Part shown: positions 27,170 to 37,857 of the stretch, piece after piece
Layout: every line of letters begins with the position of its first letter
How positions within the stretch are numbered: the stretch's first letter is position 1
DNA from: Leptospira sp. WS4.C2
Lineage (GTDB): Bacteria > Spirochaetota > Leptospiria > Leptospirales > Leptospiraceae
Length of the DNA stretch: 64,000 nucleotides
Reading direction: 5' to 3'
Assembly (NCBI RefSeq): GCF_040833985.1
Contig: NZ_CP162141.1
Span: 1-64,000, forward strand
The notes under the pieces: model-generated
Told to the model about the DNA's origin: nothing
Databases searched by the model: none
The model's input: only the letters and a program-made list of their open reading frames with translations
Made by a program: the position numbers and the translations under genes

Positions 27170-28891
27170 ATGAAAAAGCAAAAAATATACCGTCTGCTCC
27201 TGCCACTCGGGGTCTTCCTTCTCCTGGCTTGCGGACAAAATGGAAACCAAAACTCAAACGATAACACTGCCGTACTCGGTGTGTTAAATGGAACCACTTC
27301 TCAGGCTTCGGCATCACCGGAAGCATTACAACTAAGTAACGCAAGCCTATCCCGGGACATCCAATCAGCGTTTGCAACAGAAAACGATGGAAGTTTCACC
27401 TTCAACGATAACATCTCCTATGTCAGTGACGATGGGGTGAAAATTACAGGAAACCTCTTCATTCCAAAATCAGGAACAGGCCCCTTCCCTGCTGTGATAT
27501 TTGTCAACAGTTGGGCTCTTAACGAATATGAATACATTGTGCCAGCGGCGAAACTTGCAAAAAAAGGTTACGTTGTTTTCAGTTACAACACAAGAGGATT
27601 TGGAACCTCAGGTGGACTCATTAATGTTGCAGGCCCGAAAGATATGACAGATCTTTCCAGAGGAATTGACTTTCTACTTGCAAATGCTCCCGTCAATCCA
27701 GCAAACATTGGTATTGCGGGAATTTCTTATGGTGCAGGTATTTCTCTTCTGGGTCTAAGTAAAGAACCTAGGATTAAAACAGCAGTAGCGATGAGTGGAT
27801 GGGGAAGTTTACCAGATTCACTTTATGGAAACCAAACCCCAAGACTCGTTTGGGGATTGCTGCTTGTCACTGCGGGTTATATTACCGGTAGAATGGATCC
27901 GGTCATTGCGGAAAACTTCCAAAAACTATTGGATACAAGAGATGTTGCCGCAGTACTTGCTTGGGCTAGCGAACGTTCCCCTAACAGTATGGTGAGTGCT
28001 CTCAATGCATCTGGAAAACCTGTTTATATTTCCAATAACTCCCAAGACAATCTTTTCCAACCAAACCAAATCCTCCCTTACTTTGAACAACTGACTGTAC
28101 CGAAAAAGTTAGATTTAAACAATGGGATTCACGCCACAGCAGAAATTGGTGGAGTTCTTGGAATCAACAACTATGTATGGACCAATGCTTATGACTGGTT
28201 TGATTATTGGTTGAAAGGGATTCAAAACGGAATTATGTCGAAACCAAAGGTTTCCATCCAAAAAAGATTTTCTGATGCGAGAGTTACCTACTCTGCTTGG
28301 CCCAATCCAAACAAAGTGGAACGCACTTACCACTTAAGACCGATGGGACTCCTTAGCCCAGGGAAAATCACACCGACAGCGAACACAACGAACGGAACTG
28401 ATACCATCCTTTCTGGAGGAACAAATGCGACTACAGGTGTTCCCCTTCTATCCGAAATTTTAGATGGAGCTGTATCTGTTCCCGTAACAACCAATGTCAA
28501 TTTTATCGATCGTACCAATGCTATGGTTTATATCTCTGACAAACTAACTAGCGTTTTAAAACTCAGAGGACGCACCTTCTACAAAGGTCGCATCAATAGT
28601 TCTGACAATGCTCCTCATGTTGTGGTGTATTTGTATGAAGTGGATGTTTGGGGAACGGGAAAACTGATTTCTCATGGAACGGCAACATTATTCAGTGTGA
28701 AGGGAAAAGACACAGACCTCAATGTTGATTTACAAGCAGTGGCACATGACTTTCCCGTCGGAAGCCGCCTAGCGCTTGCCATCGACAATATTGACCCCAT
28801 GTATGCAGTGCCAAAACCAATTTCTCTGTATACAACGGCTTTCAAACATAGCACTTCGACTGCATCAACTCTTCGTTTTGAAAGTGAATAG
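27170..28891 (+). CDS. S15/X-Pro dipeptidyl-peptidase-like alpha/beta hydrolase lipoprotein
   Basis: A 573-residue lipoprotein (signal peptide ending FLLLACGQ). An alpha/beta-hydrolase domain carries the nucleophile elbow GISYGAG, the oxyanion-like strand FPAVIFVNSWALNEYEYIVPAAKLAKKGYVVFSYNTRGFGTSGG, and a candidate catalytic His in NNGIHATAE. The C-terminal 200 residues match the jelly-roll domain of X-Pro dipeptidyl-peptidase/CocE proteins (VVVYLYEVDVWGTGKLISHGTATLF). Likely an esterase or peptidase at the cell surface; substrate unknown. A GC-rich terminator hairpin follows at 28931. Confidence 0.85.
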   Translation: MKKQKIYRLLLPLGVFLLLACGQNGNQNSNDNTAVLGVLNGTTSQASASPEALQLSNASLSRDIQSAFATENDGSFTFNDNISYVSDDGVKITGNLFIPKSGTGPFPAVIFVNSWALNEYEYIVPAAKLAKKGYVVFSYNTRGFGTSGGLINVAGPKDMTDLSRGIDFLLANAPVNPANIGIAGISYGAGISLLGLSKEPRIKTAVAMSGWGSLPDSLYGNQTPRLVWGLLLVTAGYITGRMDPVIAENFQKLLDTRDVAAVLAWASERSPNSMVSALNASGKPVYISNNSQDNLFQPNQILPYFEQLTVPKKLDLNNGIHATAEIGGVLGINNYVWTNAYDWFDYWLKGIQNGIMSKPKVSIQKRFSDARVTYSAWPNPNKVERTYHLRPMGLLSPGKITPTANTTNGTDTILSGGTNATTGVPLLSEILDGAVSVPVTTNVNFIDRTNAMVYISDKLTSVLKLRGRTFYKGRINSSDNAPHVVVYLYEVDVWGTGKLISHGTATLFSVKGKDTDLNVDLQAVAHDFPVGSRLALAIDNIDPMYAVPKPISLYTTAFKHSTSTASTLRFESE

Positions 28892-28930
28892 CAAATCAAT
28901 TCTCACAAAATTTTAGTTAACTAACCAATC

Positions 28931-28952
28931 GGGAGAGGGTTTCCTCTCCCCT
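28931..28952 (+). terminator. Intrinsic terminator after hydrolase lipoprotein gene
   Basis: Perfect 8-base arms GGGAGAGG and CCTCTCCC around a GTTT loop, followed by CTTCTTTTCT. It lies 40 bases past the hydrolase stop on the same strand. Confidence 0.8.
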
Positions 28953-28979
28953 TCTTTTCTCAAAAACAAACAAAGACAA

Positions 28980-29051
28980 GCGCCCCGGATAGTAGCGGAA
29001 ATCCTTTCGCAGATGCGAAAGATTGCAGCGGATAGCCGGAAATGGCGCCCC
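28980..29051 (+). repeat. Hairpin repeat family, copy B
   Basis: Contains AGCGGAAATC, the stem-loop CTTTCGC-agat-GCGAAAG (29004-29021), GATTGCAGCGG, and terminal GGCGCCCC. The outer ends GCGCC and GGCGC are also inverted repeats. It lies between the terminator at 28931 and recC, and the nominal upstream ATG of the recC frame (29042) is inside it. Confidence 0.75.
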
Positions 29052-29146
29052 ACCTTACTTATTTTTCCTTATTTAAGATCAGATTAGAATGGACTTGGTT
29101 GGTTCAAACGTCAGACTTTGTACGATTCATCAATAAAGGAACCCCG

Positions 29147-32100
29147 TTGCCGATACATTATTACGCTGGCCTTCATTTAGGTGAGATCACCACCGAACTT
29201 GGAAAACAAATCACCGAAGACCAAAAAGAGAACCCCATCAAACGACCGCTTGTTGTGGTTCCCAATCAAAACCTAATTCCTTGGTTACGACTAAACTTAC
29301 CAAAGTTTGATCCTTCCCACCTTTCTCTAAACATAGAATTTACATTTCTGGAAAAAGCAATTTTAAAATTAATATTCAAATCTTTGAATATACAAACTTA
29401 CGAAGAAAAAACGGCTCTTTATCAATACGAAACATTAAAACGAGATTGTTTTTCTCTACTTTACCAAAGGCAAAACACATTACTCAAAAATTTCCCTGAG
29501 ATGGAAAAGTATTTAGAAGAGATACCGAAGTTATACTATCTTTCTGATGTACTCACAAAGTATTTTAAAGATTATGAACTCAACCGCGAAGAGTGGATCA
29601 AAGATTGGCTTGGCCTGGAAGCCAGAAACATACCAAAAGAACTAAAGAAAGATCCCTACTGGGAATTAGAAAAACAAATTTACACTGAGATTTATAAAGA
29701 CAAGTCAAAACCAAAAAATCTTTTTTGTTATTTGGAAGAAGGAAAAAAATTGCCCTTAAGTGGCGACTTACACTTGTTTTGTTTATCTAATCTTTCTGGG
29801 ACTTATATTGATTTTTTAAAAGAAACTGCTTTTGACATGGATTCCAAACTGACAGTCCACATCTATCAGTTTCACAATGGAAAAACAATTGGAAAAAATC
29901 CCGAAAAAACAAAAAACTATTTATCCAAATTTTCCAAACCACAATCCTATTTGGCAAAAGAATTTGCAAAAGACCAGTATAACAAACAGAAGTCGAAATT
30001 TGTAAGCGGAGGAATGCTTTCTAAATTAAAGGCATTTTTATTGGAAGAGACTCCCAAAACAGAAAACTATCTCGAAGACCAAACCGTAAGAGTTTGGAAT
30101 GCACCTTCGGTGTACAGAGAAATAGAATCCATTGCCCATGATATATTACACAAAATAAGTTTAAACAAAGGAAAACTCAATTTATTAGATTTTGCCATAT
30201 TAGTACCTAACATGAACGAATACCGATCAGCCGTAGAATGGGTGTTTGATGGCGGGATCTATACCACACAAAAAAAAGAAAACCTGCCGCAGTTACTAAA
30301 AATACCCTATTCCATAACAGATTTAGTGGCAAAAGATACATCACAATTGTATCTGGCACTGTCTACCCTGTTTCGATGTATTACTAACAATCGTTTTGAA
30401 AAAGAAGACATTCATACTCTTTTTAAAAATCCTCTTATTACAAATCCAAACGAGAGTGATGAGGAATCACCACTAAAAGTTTTAGATTTAATTGATTCCT
30501 TAGGTTCCATCTACGAAGAGGAGAAAGAATCCAATCCTTATACAATTTCCTTTGGTCTCAAACGTGCTGTTGTATCGATAGTGGCTCAGGAAGAAGAAGC
30601 ATGGAAAGAAATGCAGATTATCACAAAACCAATTTCTTCTAACAATACTGTCATTCAGTTTGTTGAAATTTGGAATCGCATCAAAGAAATCCAGTGGGAA
30701 CTCAAAGAAAAAATTCTCAAAACTCCAAAAGGTGAAAGATACCCCATCCTTGAAAATTCATTTCAAAAATTATTTTCTTTTGAAGGAGAGTGGGAAAAGG
30801 AACGAATTTACTTCAATGCTTGGCTTAAGTCGATAGAATCTTGGTGCGACTCAGATTGGAATCAAACAAAAGACTTTTTAGAAATGATGTCTTTACTTAC
30901 AGAAGAAATTTTCTCTGACATACCTATGCATCGAGGAAATTATTTAACCGAAGGTGTTACTGTTTCTCTTTTGCAACCGATGCGACCCATTCCTTTTTTG
31001 CATGTATACATTGCTGGCCTCGGGGAAGGTAAATTCCCCGGTTCCGTTGATAGATCTAGATTTAATTTACGAAGGTATGATTCCAAACCTTGGGATCTCA
31101 ATCGAAGAGAAATTCAAGAATCCTTGTTTTGGGAATCAATCCTTTCTGCTGAAGAAAGTATTACTTTTTCTTATGTTGGTAAAAACACATTAGAAGACAA
31201 AGAATTCGAACCATGTTCCACTTTATTTGAAGTAATGACGGCAATGGAAATTAAAGAAGCAAACGAATTACCACTAACCTCGTATAGTCGATATTATGAC
31301 AAAAATCCATTTCCTTCGTTTGATTATGTCCGCAATTTAGAAAGATTTGGAACTTCGGATGAACAGTTGCCAAATCCAAGTTTTACTGATCCGAACTTAC
31401 TCGTATCCTCAGAGATTTCCTCGCAGAAATCCAATGAAATCACAGTCCAAGAACTCACCAATGGATTAAAAAATCCCATCCTTGGACCTTTATTGGAAAA
31501 CCTAGGAAGGATTTGGGATGAAGAAGAAAAACATGAGGAAGAACCTTTTCGACTCAACCAGTTAGAAATTTATACGATTAAATCCATTTTGATTCCTATC
31601 TTTACTGAGTCGTTAGTGTTTGATAAAGAATGGATTTGGGATCGAGAAAAAATCCAAACCCATTTAAAAGAACTCACTCTCAAAGCAGAACAAAACGCAG
31701 AATTTCCTTATGGTGCTTTTCATATTGTTTCCTCTGAAGTTCTACTGAACGAAGTGGAATTGATCTCTGAACGGTTTCGTACCTTAAAAGAATCTCTTTT
31801 CCATTCAAAAGAAAATTTATCCTATTTAAAAGCTGTTTCGATTGGAGATACGGGACTTCGTGATTGCAAAAAAATTGAACCTTATCAACTAACGGAAAAA
31901 AATACGCTTGTTGGAGAATGGGAAAACATCATCGAAAAAGATGGAATCTACTATTGGTTTTATACAGGTAGTTTGTATGATAAACCAAAATATCCCAATG
32001 AGTATTTAAAAGATTATCTTGGAAAGATGGCCTATGTATTAATTAGCGCTTGTTTGTTTCGGGTTACTGGAAATGCTTTAGTCATTATTCCTGCCAATGC

Positions 32101-32449
32101 AAAGGATTTTAAAAACGAAAGTTGGTTAGATATGTCTAACTTTTCTGTAACGGATTGCCAATCCTATTTAGATTCCGTATTTCAATTAGTCACGGAAGAA
32201 AATCCGAAATACATCCCTAATGCTGGTTTGAACCTTTTCTTTTCCAAACATTCATTGGAAGAAATTGAAACAAATGGAGATACCATTGAGAAACTATGGA
32301 AGGATTTCCTTTCAGAAGAAAGGGAAAATATTTTACATTTTGAAAGTAAGACAATGAAACTTTCTCCTTATACAAAAGTTCTATTGGAAAATTTTTCCAT
32401 TCAATCTGTATGGAAGATTTTTTTACCACTACTTAAAAAAGGGTTTTAA
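29147..32449 (+). CDS. recC: Exonuclease V gamma subunit RecC
   Basis: About 1100 residues, typical of RecC (E. coli 1122). RecC is the scaffold and Chi-recognition subunit of the RecBCD helicase-nuclease and carries an inactivated helicase fold. The family opening (LPIHYYAGLHLGEI...LVVVPNQNLIPWLRLNL), the middle QPMRPIPFLHVYIAGLGEGKFPG, the DLNRREIQESLFWESILSAEE motif and the C-terminal nuclease-like fold are visible. The frame is open up to an ATG at 29042, but alignment to RecC begins at about 29147, where a TTG has AAAGGA six bases upstream; I choose that TTG. It is first in recC-recB-recD, 3 bases before recB. Confidence 0.88.
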   Translation: MPIHYYAGLHLGEITTELGKQITEDQKENPIKRPLVVVPNQNLIPWLRLNLPKFDPSHLSLNIEFTFLEKAILKLIFKSLNIQTYEEKTALYQYETLKRDCFSLLYQRQNTLLKNFPEMEKYLEEIPKLYYLSDVLTKYFKDYELNREEWIKDWLGLEARNIPKELKKDPYWELEKQIYTEIYKDKSKPKNLFCYLEEGKKLPLSGDLHLFCLSNLSGTYIDFLKETAFDMDSKLTVHIYQFHNGKTIGKNPEKTKNYLSKFSKPQSYLAKEFAKDQYNKQKSKFVSGGMLSKLKAFLLEETPKTENYLEDQTVRVWNAPSVYREIESIAHDILHKISLNKGKLNLLDFAILVPNMNEYRSAVEWVFDGGIYTTQKKENLPQLLKIPYSITDLVAKDTSQLYLALSTLFRCITNNRFEKEDIHTLFKNPLITNPNESDEESPLKVLDLIDSLGSIYEEEKESNPYTISFGLKRAVVSIVAQEEEAWKEMQIITKPISSNNTVIQFVEIWNRIKEIQWELKEKILKTPKGERYPILENSFQKLFSFEGEWEKERIYFNAWLKSIESWCDSDWNQTKDFLEMMSLLTEEIFSDIPMHRGNYLTEGVTVSLLQPMRPIPFLHVYIAGLGEGKFPGSVDRSRFNLRRYDSKPWDLNRREIQESLFWESILSAEESITFSYVGKNTLEDKEFEPCSTLFEVMTAMEIKEANELPLTSYSRYYDKNPFPSFDYVRNLERFGTSDEQLPNPSFTDPNLLVSSEISSQKSNEITVQELTNGLKNPILGPLLENLGRIWDEEEKHEEEPFRLNQLEIYTIKSILIPIFTESLVFDKEWIWDREKIQTHLKELTLKAEQNAEFPYGAFHIVSSEVLLNEVELISERFRTLKESLFHSKENLSYLKAVSIGDTGLRDCKKIEPYQLTEKNTLVGEWENIIEKDGIYYWFYTGSLYDKPKYPNEYLKDYLGKMAYVLISACLFRVTGNALVIIPANAKDFKNESWLDMSNFSVTDCQSYLDSVFQLVTEENPKYIPNAGLNLFFSKHSLEEIETNGDTIEKLWKDFLSEERENILHFESKTMKLSPYTKVLLENFSIQSVWKIFLPLLKKGF

Positions 32450-32452
32450 CCG

Positions 32453-35400
32453 ATGGACCATCCCCTACTCCAAAAACCCAAGTTCATCGAGGCCTCAGCC
32501 GGTACGGGAAAAACTCATCTCATTATGGAAATGTTAGGTGAGATTATGGACTATGATGTACAAAATAATATTTCCGAAAACAGACTTCTAAATACTCTCG
32601 TTCTCACTTTTACTGAAAAAGCTGCCGGGGAACTAAAGGGACGACTCAAAGCTAAGATTTTGGAACTTTCTGAAAATGGGAAGAACCCAGGTTTTTATCG
32701 ATATTTGCGTGATTTAGACCAAGTCACGATTTCCACAATCCATGGGTTTTGTAACATGGTCTTAAAAGAATATCCGATTGAAACCCAAAACAACCCAAAT
32801 GTGCGACTAACAAGCGCAGATGAAATCATCAAAAAAAGTTTTTACTTACTAAAACGAAACCATTGGGGAGGAAGGGATTTTAATGATTTAGCTAAGGATT
32901 TGATCGAATCCAGAACTTTAGAAAAAGAATCATCAATTACTTTTGCCGTATCCAAACTTCTTTCCAATACAAAAAACTATTACTTTCCAACAGTTTTGAC
33001 TTTGGAAAATACCATCACCTCGCCCAATATAGATAAAATCATTTCTTCTTTAACCCAAGTCATTCAATCTCTTAAGGGACAAGTCGGTGACTCCATTCTC
33101 GAACAAGGGGATAGAAGAACCATTCAGAAATGGATAGAGAATTGGTTGTCTATGGACACTTTTTTTGTAGCCCTTCTTTCAAAAGACTTAAAAAGCCTGA
33201 GAACTGAATTACAGAGGATTGGAAGTTTGCATAGGACGGCAGATAAAATTTCTTACGAAGGCTTCGCTTATCTTTTGTTAACTGGGAAAACCATCACCAA
33301 AAACCTAAACAAAGAAGCAACAGAACTACAATCCATCATCTCAACACTAGTATCCTTACTCGAAGAAACCTTTCCCATCGATCAAATTGATTTAGAGGGT
33401 GAGTGGTTTTTGCAAGAAACGGCACTCAAACTAGTAGAAGATACAAAATTGTTATTACAAACTGGAGATTCACTGACTTATGATCAGATGATTTTAAAAG
33501 TACATGAAACGGTAGTTACCTCCCCCAATCCATCACTTGTCCAATCTCTAAAAGAGCGTTACCAAGTTTGTATTTTAGATGAGTTTCAAGATACAGACAA
33601 AAACCAATACCAAATTTTCCGTTCCCTATTTGTAGACCCCAAAGACAAATCTAGAATGTTATTTTGTATAGGCGACCCAAAACAAAGTATTTATGGATTC
33701 CGAGGGGCGGATATTGGAATTTACCTTGAAGCAGCAGGTGACTTTATCGATTCCAAAGATAGCCTATCAACAAACTATCGTTCTACGAAAGAATTGATTA
33801 ATGGATTAAACGTTCTTTTTTACAATCAGGACAAGGAATTGGGAGAAACCAATTTTTTTCCCATTGAGGAACCAGGTTCGAAAAGAGAAAATTACCAATA
33901 CCATCCGGTTGTTTACCCGAACGCCTCTGAAATTAAATATACCTACACCGATCCGAAAGAATCTGGAATCCATATCATTCAATGTCCAGACCATTTACAA
34001 AATGTGAGCCAAGCAAGGACCGTATGGGCAGAATCCATAAAAAAAGAAATCCTTTCCTTCCAACAAAAAAACCAATCTTTAACTTATATTAAGAAAGGGG
34101 AACCTTCCCCCCAATCAGTCAAACTAAAAGACATTGCTGTGTTATGCGGCAGCAAAAAAGAGACAGAACTTGTTGAAAAAACTTTATCAAATGCAGGGAT
34201 TCCTTGTTCCATTTACAAACAAAGAGGGATTTTTCAGTCAAGGGAAGCGGATCAAATTGAAAATTTATTAGAATGTTTAGAAGAATCGAATAGCTCCCGC
34301 TCTTACAAACGAATTCTTTTTTCTGATCTATTTGAGGTTCGCCCGGCAGATCTATCAAAATACAACGAACATTCCATTGATTCTTATGAGAAGTCGTTAA
34401 TTGATGTATGGCTGAAACTTATACGGGACAATCGTTATGCCGCATTCTTTCGTTCGGTGATGGATGAAACAAAAATTCTTTGGGATCAGGATCTTAAGAA
34501 TTTAGAATGGGAAAGAAAACGAACCAACTATAGGCAGATCTTTCAGAGGTTACTCGAATTTCAAATTCGATCCAATGCAAACCTCACAGAACTACTGGCA
34601 GAATTACGAGAACTCAAACTAGAAAAAACTTCTCCTGAGGAAGAACCTCTGTTTGACAGAGAAACGGAAGATGATGCTGTTCAAATTTTAACCATCCACG
34701 CTTCGAAAGGTTTGGAATGGCCTATTGTATTTTTGTATTATTTCGGAACCAGACCCCAAAGCCTTACCAATTACGAATACCCAACCCTGATCGGCAAAGA
34801 CCACAAAATGGAAAGAAGGTGGATATTGAGTTTATGGGACTCTAAAAATGGAAAACAAAACGAATTTAAACATTTTCTCAACGAACAAAAACGTTTATTA
34901 TATGTGGCATTGACAAGACCCAATTTAAGATTGTATTTACCCAAACTTTCTTGGGGGAAAGACTTTACTCAAAAAACCGGGTATGGCAATATTCTATATA
35001 CTGAATTAGAAAGAATCCAAACACTTGATTCAAATCATTTAGTCCCAGAAAACAGCTTTCTTTTTCGGAATGAAAGTAATGAACAAACGATAGAAAGGTC
35101 GAACACCCAAGAAGATTCAACTCTAACAAAAAAGCCAAACCCTTCACCGATTGTTTTCCCTACAGATCTCAAGGCGGGAAGAATCTTATTACAACACAGT
35201 TATACAAGTTTACAAACTTCACAAAGTCTTTTGACAAAAAATAATGTAGAAACTCTAAAAGAAATTGGAGAACCTACAGAACTTGAATCGTCAAAAACTA
35301 GATCGGTTCTCCCTTCCAGCTCTCGGATAGGGAATTTCCTTCACCGCATATTAGAGTTATGCGATTTTTCCATTTTCGAACTCTCCTTCGAAGCAATCCT

Positions 35401-36064
35401 AAAACACCCATCGTGGGTTTGGGCTTATGCCGAATCCATACGACAATACCCGATCAAATTGCATATACAGTCAGAAGAACCATTAGAACAGATTGTAATA
35501 TCACTTCTGAAACGAGCCATGACTGCAGAAATTACTCTTGCGGATGGCGAAATCTTTTCCTTACACCAACTAAAAACTGAAGAAAAATCTTCTGAATTAA
35601 AATTTCACTTATATGTGCAAAAGATGTTGGAGGAATCGCGTGTTCCAATAACACCTGGATTTGAAAACTATCTAAAAGGAGCCATCGATTTAGTTTTTGT
35701 TAAGAATGAAAAGTATTACATTGCCGATTATAAATCCAATCTTCTTCCAAATGATCTTTATGATAACGATGCTGTAACCTCCGCAGTCATCGAAAAAGGA
35801 TATTTGATTCAAAAGTCAGTATATGCTTTGATTCTTTATGATTACCTTTCTGCCCTCTATGGGAATGAATTGGCTTTGAAACGTTTTGGAGGTGTGTATT
35901 ATCTTTTTCTCCGTGGTATGGGTATAACAAAAAATTCAGGCATATACTCTGATCTTAAATCTTCTAATGAAGTTTGGACTTTGGAGACTTTTGCAGAGAT
36001 CCGAAAAGAAATTTTGGAGTATATCAGGGAAGCAGCTCTAGGTTTGGAGAAGTTATACGTATGA
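32453..36064 (+). CDS. recB: Exonuclease V beta subunit RecB
   Basis: A 1203-residue UvrD-type 3'-5' helicase with a C-terminal nuclease. Helicase motifs in order: ASAGTGKT (Walker A, residues about 15-22), LVLTFTEKAAGELKGR, ILDEFQDTDKNQY (motif II), FCIGDPKQSIYGFRGAD (III), LTIHASKGLEWPIVFL (V) and KRLLYVALTRPNLRLYL (VI). The nuclease centre is GAIDLVFVKNEKYYIADYKSN, with the Asp and Asp-Tyr-Lys residues intact. It works with RecC and RecD to process double-strand ends. It lies 3 bases after recC and overlaps the recD start by ATGA. Confidence 0.97.
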   Translation: MDHPLLQKPKFIEASAGTGKTHLIMEMLGEIMDYDVQNNISENRLLNTLVLTFTEKAAGELKGRLKAKILELSENGKNPGFYRYLRDLDQVTISTIHGFCNMVLKEYPIETQNNPNVRLTSADEIIKKSFYLLKRNHWGGRDFNDLAKDLIESRTLEKESSITFAVSKLLSNTKNYYFPTVLTLENTITSPNIDKIISSLTQVIQSLKGQVGDSILEQGDRRTIQKWIENWLSMDTFFVALLSKDLKSLRTELQRIGSLHRTADKISYEGFAYLLLTGKTITKNLNKEATELQSIISTLVSLLEETFPIDQIDLEGEWFLQETALKLVEDTKLLLQTGDSLTYDQMILKVHETVVTSPNPSLVQSLKERYQVCILDEFQDTDKNQYQIFRSLFVDPKDKSRMLFCIGDPKQSIYGFRGADIGIYLEAAGDFIDSKDSLSTNYRSTKELINGLNVLFYNQDKELGETNFFPIEEPGSKRENYQYHPVVYPNASEIKYTYTDPKESGIHIIQCPDHLQNVSQARTVWAESIKKEILSFQQKNQSLTYIKKGEPSPQSVKLKDIAVLCGSKKETELVEKTLSNAGIPCSIYKQRGIFQSREADQIENLLECLEESNSSRSYKRILFSDLFEVRPADLSKYNEHSIDSYEKSLIDVWLKLIRDNRYAAFFRSVMDETKILWDQDLKNLEWERKRTNYRQIFQRLLEFQIRSNANLTELLAELRELKLEKTSPEEEPLFDRETEDDAVQILTIHASKGLEWPIVFLYYFGTRPQSLTNYEYPTLIGKDHKMERRWILSLWDSKNGKQNEFKHFLNEQKRLLYVALTRPNLRLYLPKLSWGKDFTQKTGYGNILYTELERIQTLDSNHLVPENSFLFRNESNEQTIERSNTQEDSTLTKKPNPSPIVFPTDLKAGRILLQHSYTSLQTSQSLLTKNNVETLKEIGEPTELESSKTRSVLPSSSRIGNFLHRILELCDFSIFELSFEAILKHPSWVWAYAESIRQYPIKLHIQSEEPLEQIVISLLKRAMTAEITLADGEIFSLHQLKTEEKSSELKFHLYVQKMLEESRVPITPGFENYLKGAIDLVFVKNEKYYIADYKSNLLPNDLYDNDAVTSAVIEKGYLIQKSVYALILYDYLSALYGNELALKRFGGVYYLFLRGMGITKNSGIYSDLKSSNEVWTLETFAEIRKEILEYIREAALGLEKLYV

Positions 36065-37857
36065 AAAAACCTAATCCATCATACTTAGAACTCGCAAAAG
36101 AAATTATAAGTCTATTCCCTAATCTTCAAAAAGAAGATGAACAAATGATTGCAAACCTGGTTGAAGCCAACCAAAACGGAGACCTCTACTTGTCTCTTAC
36201 CGATGACATAAACATAAATAATCTCAAAAATCAATTTCCATTTCATATAGAAATTATGGGAGCAGAGAAAAGACTATTTTTTCAAAAAACTTATCAAGAA
36301 AAAATTCATTTTGAATCAAAAGTTAAAAATTTACTTTTAAATCGCAAAGTAGAACAACAGATAGATACTACTGATACGATAAAAAATGAATCCATAATTT
36401 CCGAATTAGAATCTCAGTTCAAAAATCAGTTAGCGACCGAACAAAAAAATGCAGTGTTAGAGTCCATCACCTCTTCCTTTCAAATGATTGCGGGAGGTCC
36501 AGGCACGGGAAAAACCACAGTAGTTTCTTTCATCTTAAAAATGTTAGACGAATCCAATAGATTGCCAAATGCAAATCGCATTGCTCTTGTAGCCCCTACT
36601 GGTAGAGCTGCGCAGAGACTTACTGAATCAATCCAAAGAAATTTGAATCGTTTTAAAAACACAAAAGACCTTACCTCCTCTTTGCGAGGCCAAACTATAC
36701 ATAATTTACTTAAATATTTTCCGGATTCTAAAAAACCTTATTACGGAGACAAACGATACTTACCATTTGACCTGATTATCATGGATGAAACATCGATGGT
36801 GGATATGACACTTATGAATTTATTTTTGGACTCTATTAGCGAAAAAACACACTTGATACTGTTAGGTGATCCAAACCAATTACCTTCTGTTGGCCAAGGG
36901 GAAGTTCTATCGGATCTTTTAGTAGAATTCAAAAAACAAGGTAAATTTGTTTCTGAATTAAAAACCAATCATAGATCCTCTGCATCTTCCAAGTTTAGTC
37001 AATTTGCAGAATTAGTAAAAGAATCTTTTGAATCTCAGAATACGAATCTCTCCTTTCCCAATCCTACGATTTCAGAATCCCTGCAAAACAATGAAGAAAA
37101 TGATTTCATTTGGCTCCAGAAAGAACTACCGAAACCAACGGATCTTATTCCCTTCAAAGACTGGAAACAAGAAGAATTGATCCATTTTCTATGGAAGGAT
37201 TTCTTTTTACCTACAGCACTCCTATCCACTAATCTAAACTGGAAAAAAGAAGATCTAACGATTAATGATAATAAAGAAACTTTGGAGAAAATGATATCGG
37301 AATATCGATGTTTAACTATTCTGCGGAATGGATACCATGGAATCGAATCATTACAAAGTCGGATTCTTGAACTAGCAAAAAAACAACTCACCTCTCCTAA
37401 GTTGAACTCTCAGAAATTAGGATATCGGCATTTAGCAAAGTCGTTTTATTTTGAAGGGATGCCTCTTATCATCAAAAGGAACGATCAAATTCGCAAACTC
37501 TTCAATGGAGACATTGGGATGGTATTAAAAATTGACTCTGAACTAAGAGCTGTATTTTCAATCGACAATCGTTTATACTCCTTTGCCTTAGATACTTTGC
37601 CAGAACATGAACCTGCCTTTTTTCTTACTATACACAAAAGCCAAGGATCTGAATACAACACGATCTTAATATATTTGCCCCCACTCTCTTCTTATCATTC
37701 GGATGATACCGATGAAGTTCCTATTCTCAATCGTAGGATCTTATACACAGCCGTAACTCGAGCAAAAAAGAAAGTCATTCTAATGGGAGATTATGATACC
37801 TGGAAGTTAGGTTTGGAAACTTTCCGAAAAAGGAATACTGGCTTTCAATTATTTTAA
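36061..37857 (+). CDS. recD: Exonuclease V alpha subunit RecD
   Basis: A 598-residue 5'-3' SF1B helicase. Motifs: GGPGTGKTTVV (Walker A), VAPTGRAAQRL (Ia), IIMDETSMVDM (II), LLGDPNQLPSVGQGEVLSDL (III), FLTIHKSQGSEYNTILI (V) and RRILYTAVTRAKKKVIL (VI). An N-terminal RecB-binding domain of about 130 residues precedes the helicase core, as in E. coli RecD (608 aa). ATG 36061 overlaps the recB stop by four bases; the frame is open further upstream inside recB and that part is discarded. The 3' end overlaps the convergent deoxyribosyltransferase-like gene by 9 bases. Confidence 0.96.
   Translation: MKKPNPSYLELAKEIISLFPNLQKEDEQMIANLVEANQNGDLYLSLTDDININNLKNQFPFHIEIMGAEKRLFFQKTYQEKIHFESKVKNLLLNRKVEQQIDTTDTIKNESIISELESQFKNQLATEQKNAVLESITSSFQMIAGGPGTGKTTVVSFILKMLDESNRLPNANRIALVAPTGRAAQRLTESIQRNLNRFKNTKDLTSSLRGQTIHNLLKYFPDSKKPYYGDKRYLPFDLIIMDETSMVDMTLMNLFLDSISEKTHLILLGDPNQLPSVGQGEVLSDLLVEFKKQGKFVSELKTNHRSSASSKFSQFAELVKESFESQNTNLSFPNPTISESLQNNEENDFIWLQKELPKPTDLIPFKDWKQEELIHFLWKDFFLPTALLSTNLNWKKEDLTINDNKETLEKMISEYRCLTILRNGYHGIESLQSRILELAKKQLTSPKLNSQKLGYRHLAKSFYFEGMPLIIKRNDQIRKLFNGDIGMVLKIDSELRAVFSIDNRLYSFALDTLPEHEPAFFLTIHKSQGSEYNTILIYLPPLSSYHSDDTDEVPILNRRILYTAVTRAKKKVILMGDYDTWKLGLETFRKRNTGFQLF

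Noticed and set aside
28980..29051. Integron attC site
   Set aside because: The repeats have paired ends, but the RYYYAAC and GTTRRRY boxes are not found at the expected positions and no integrase gene is in the window.
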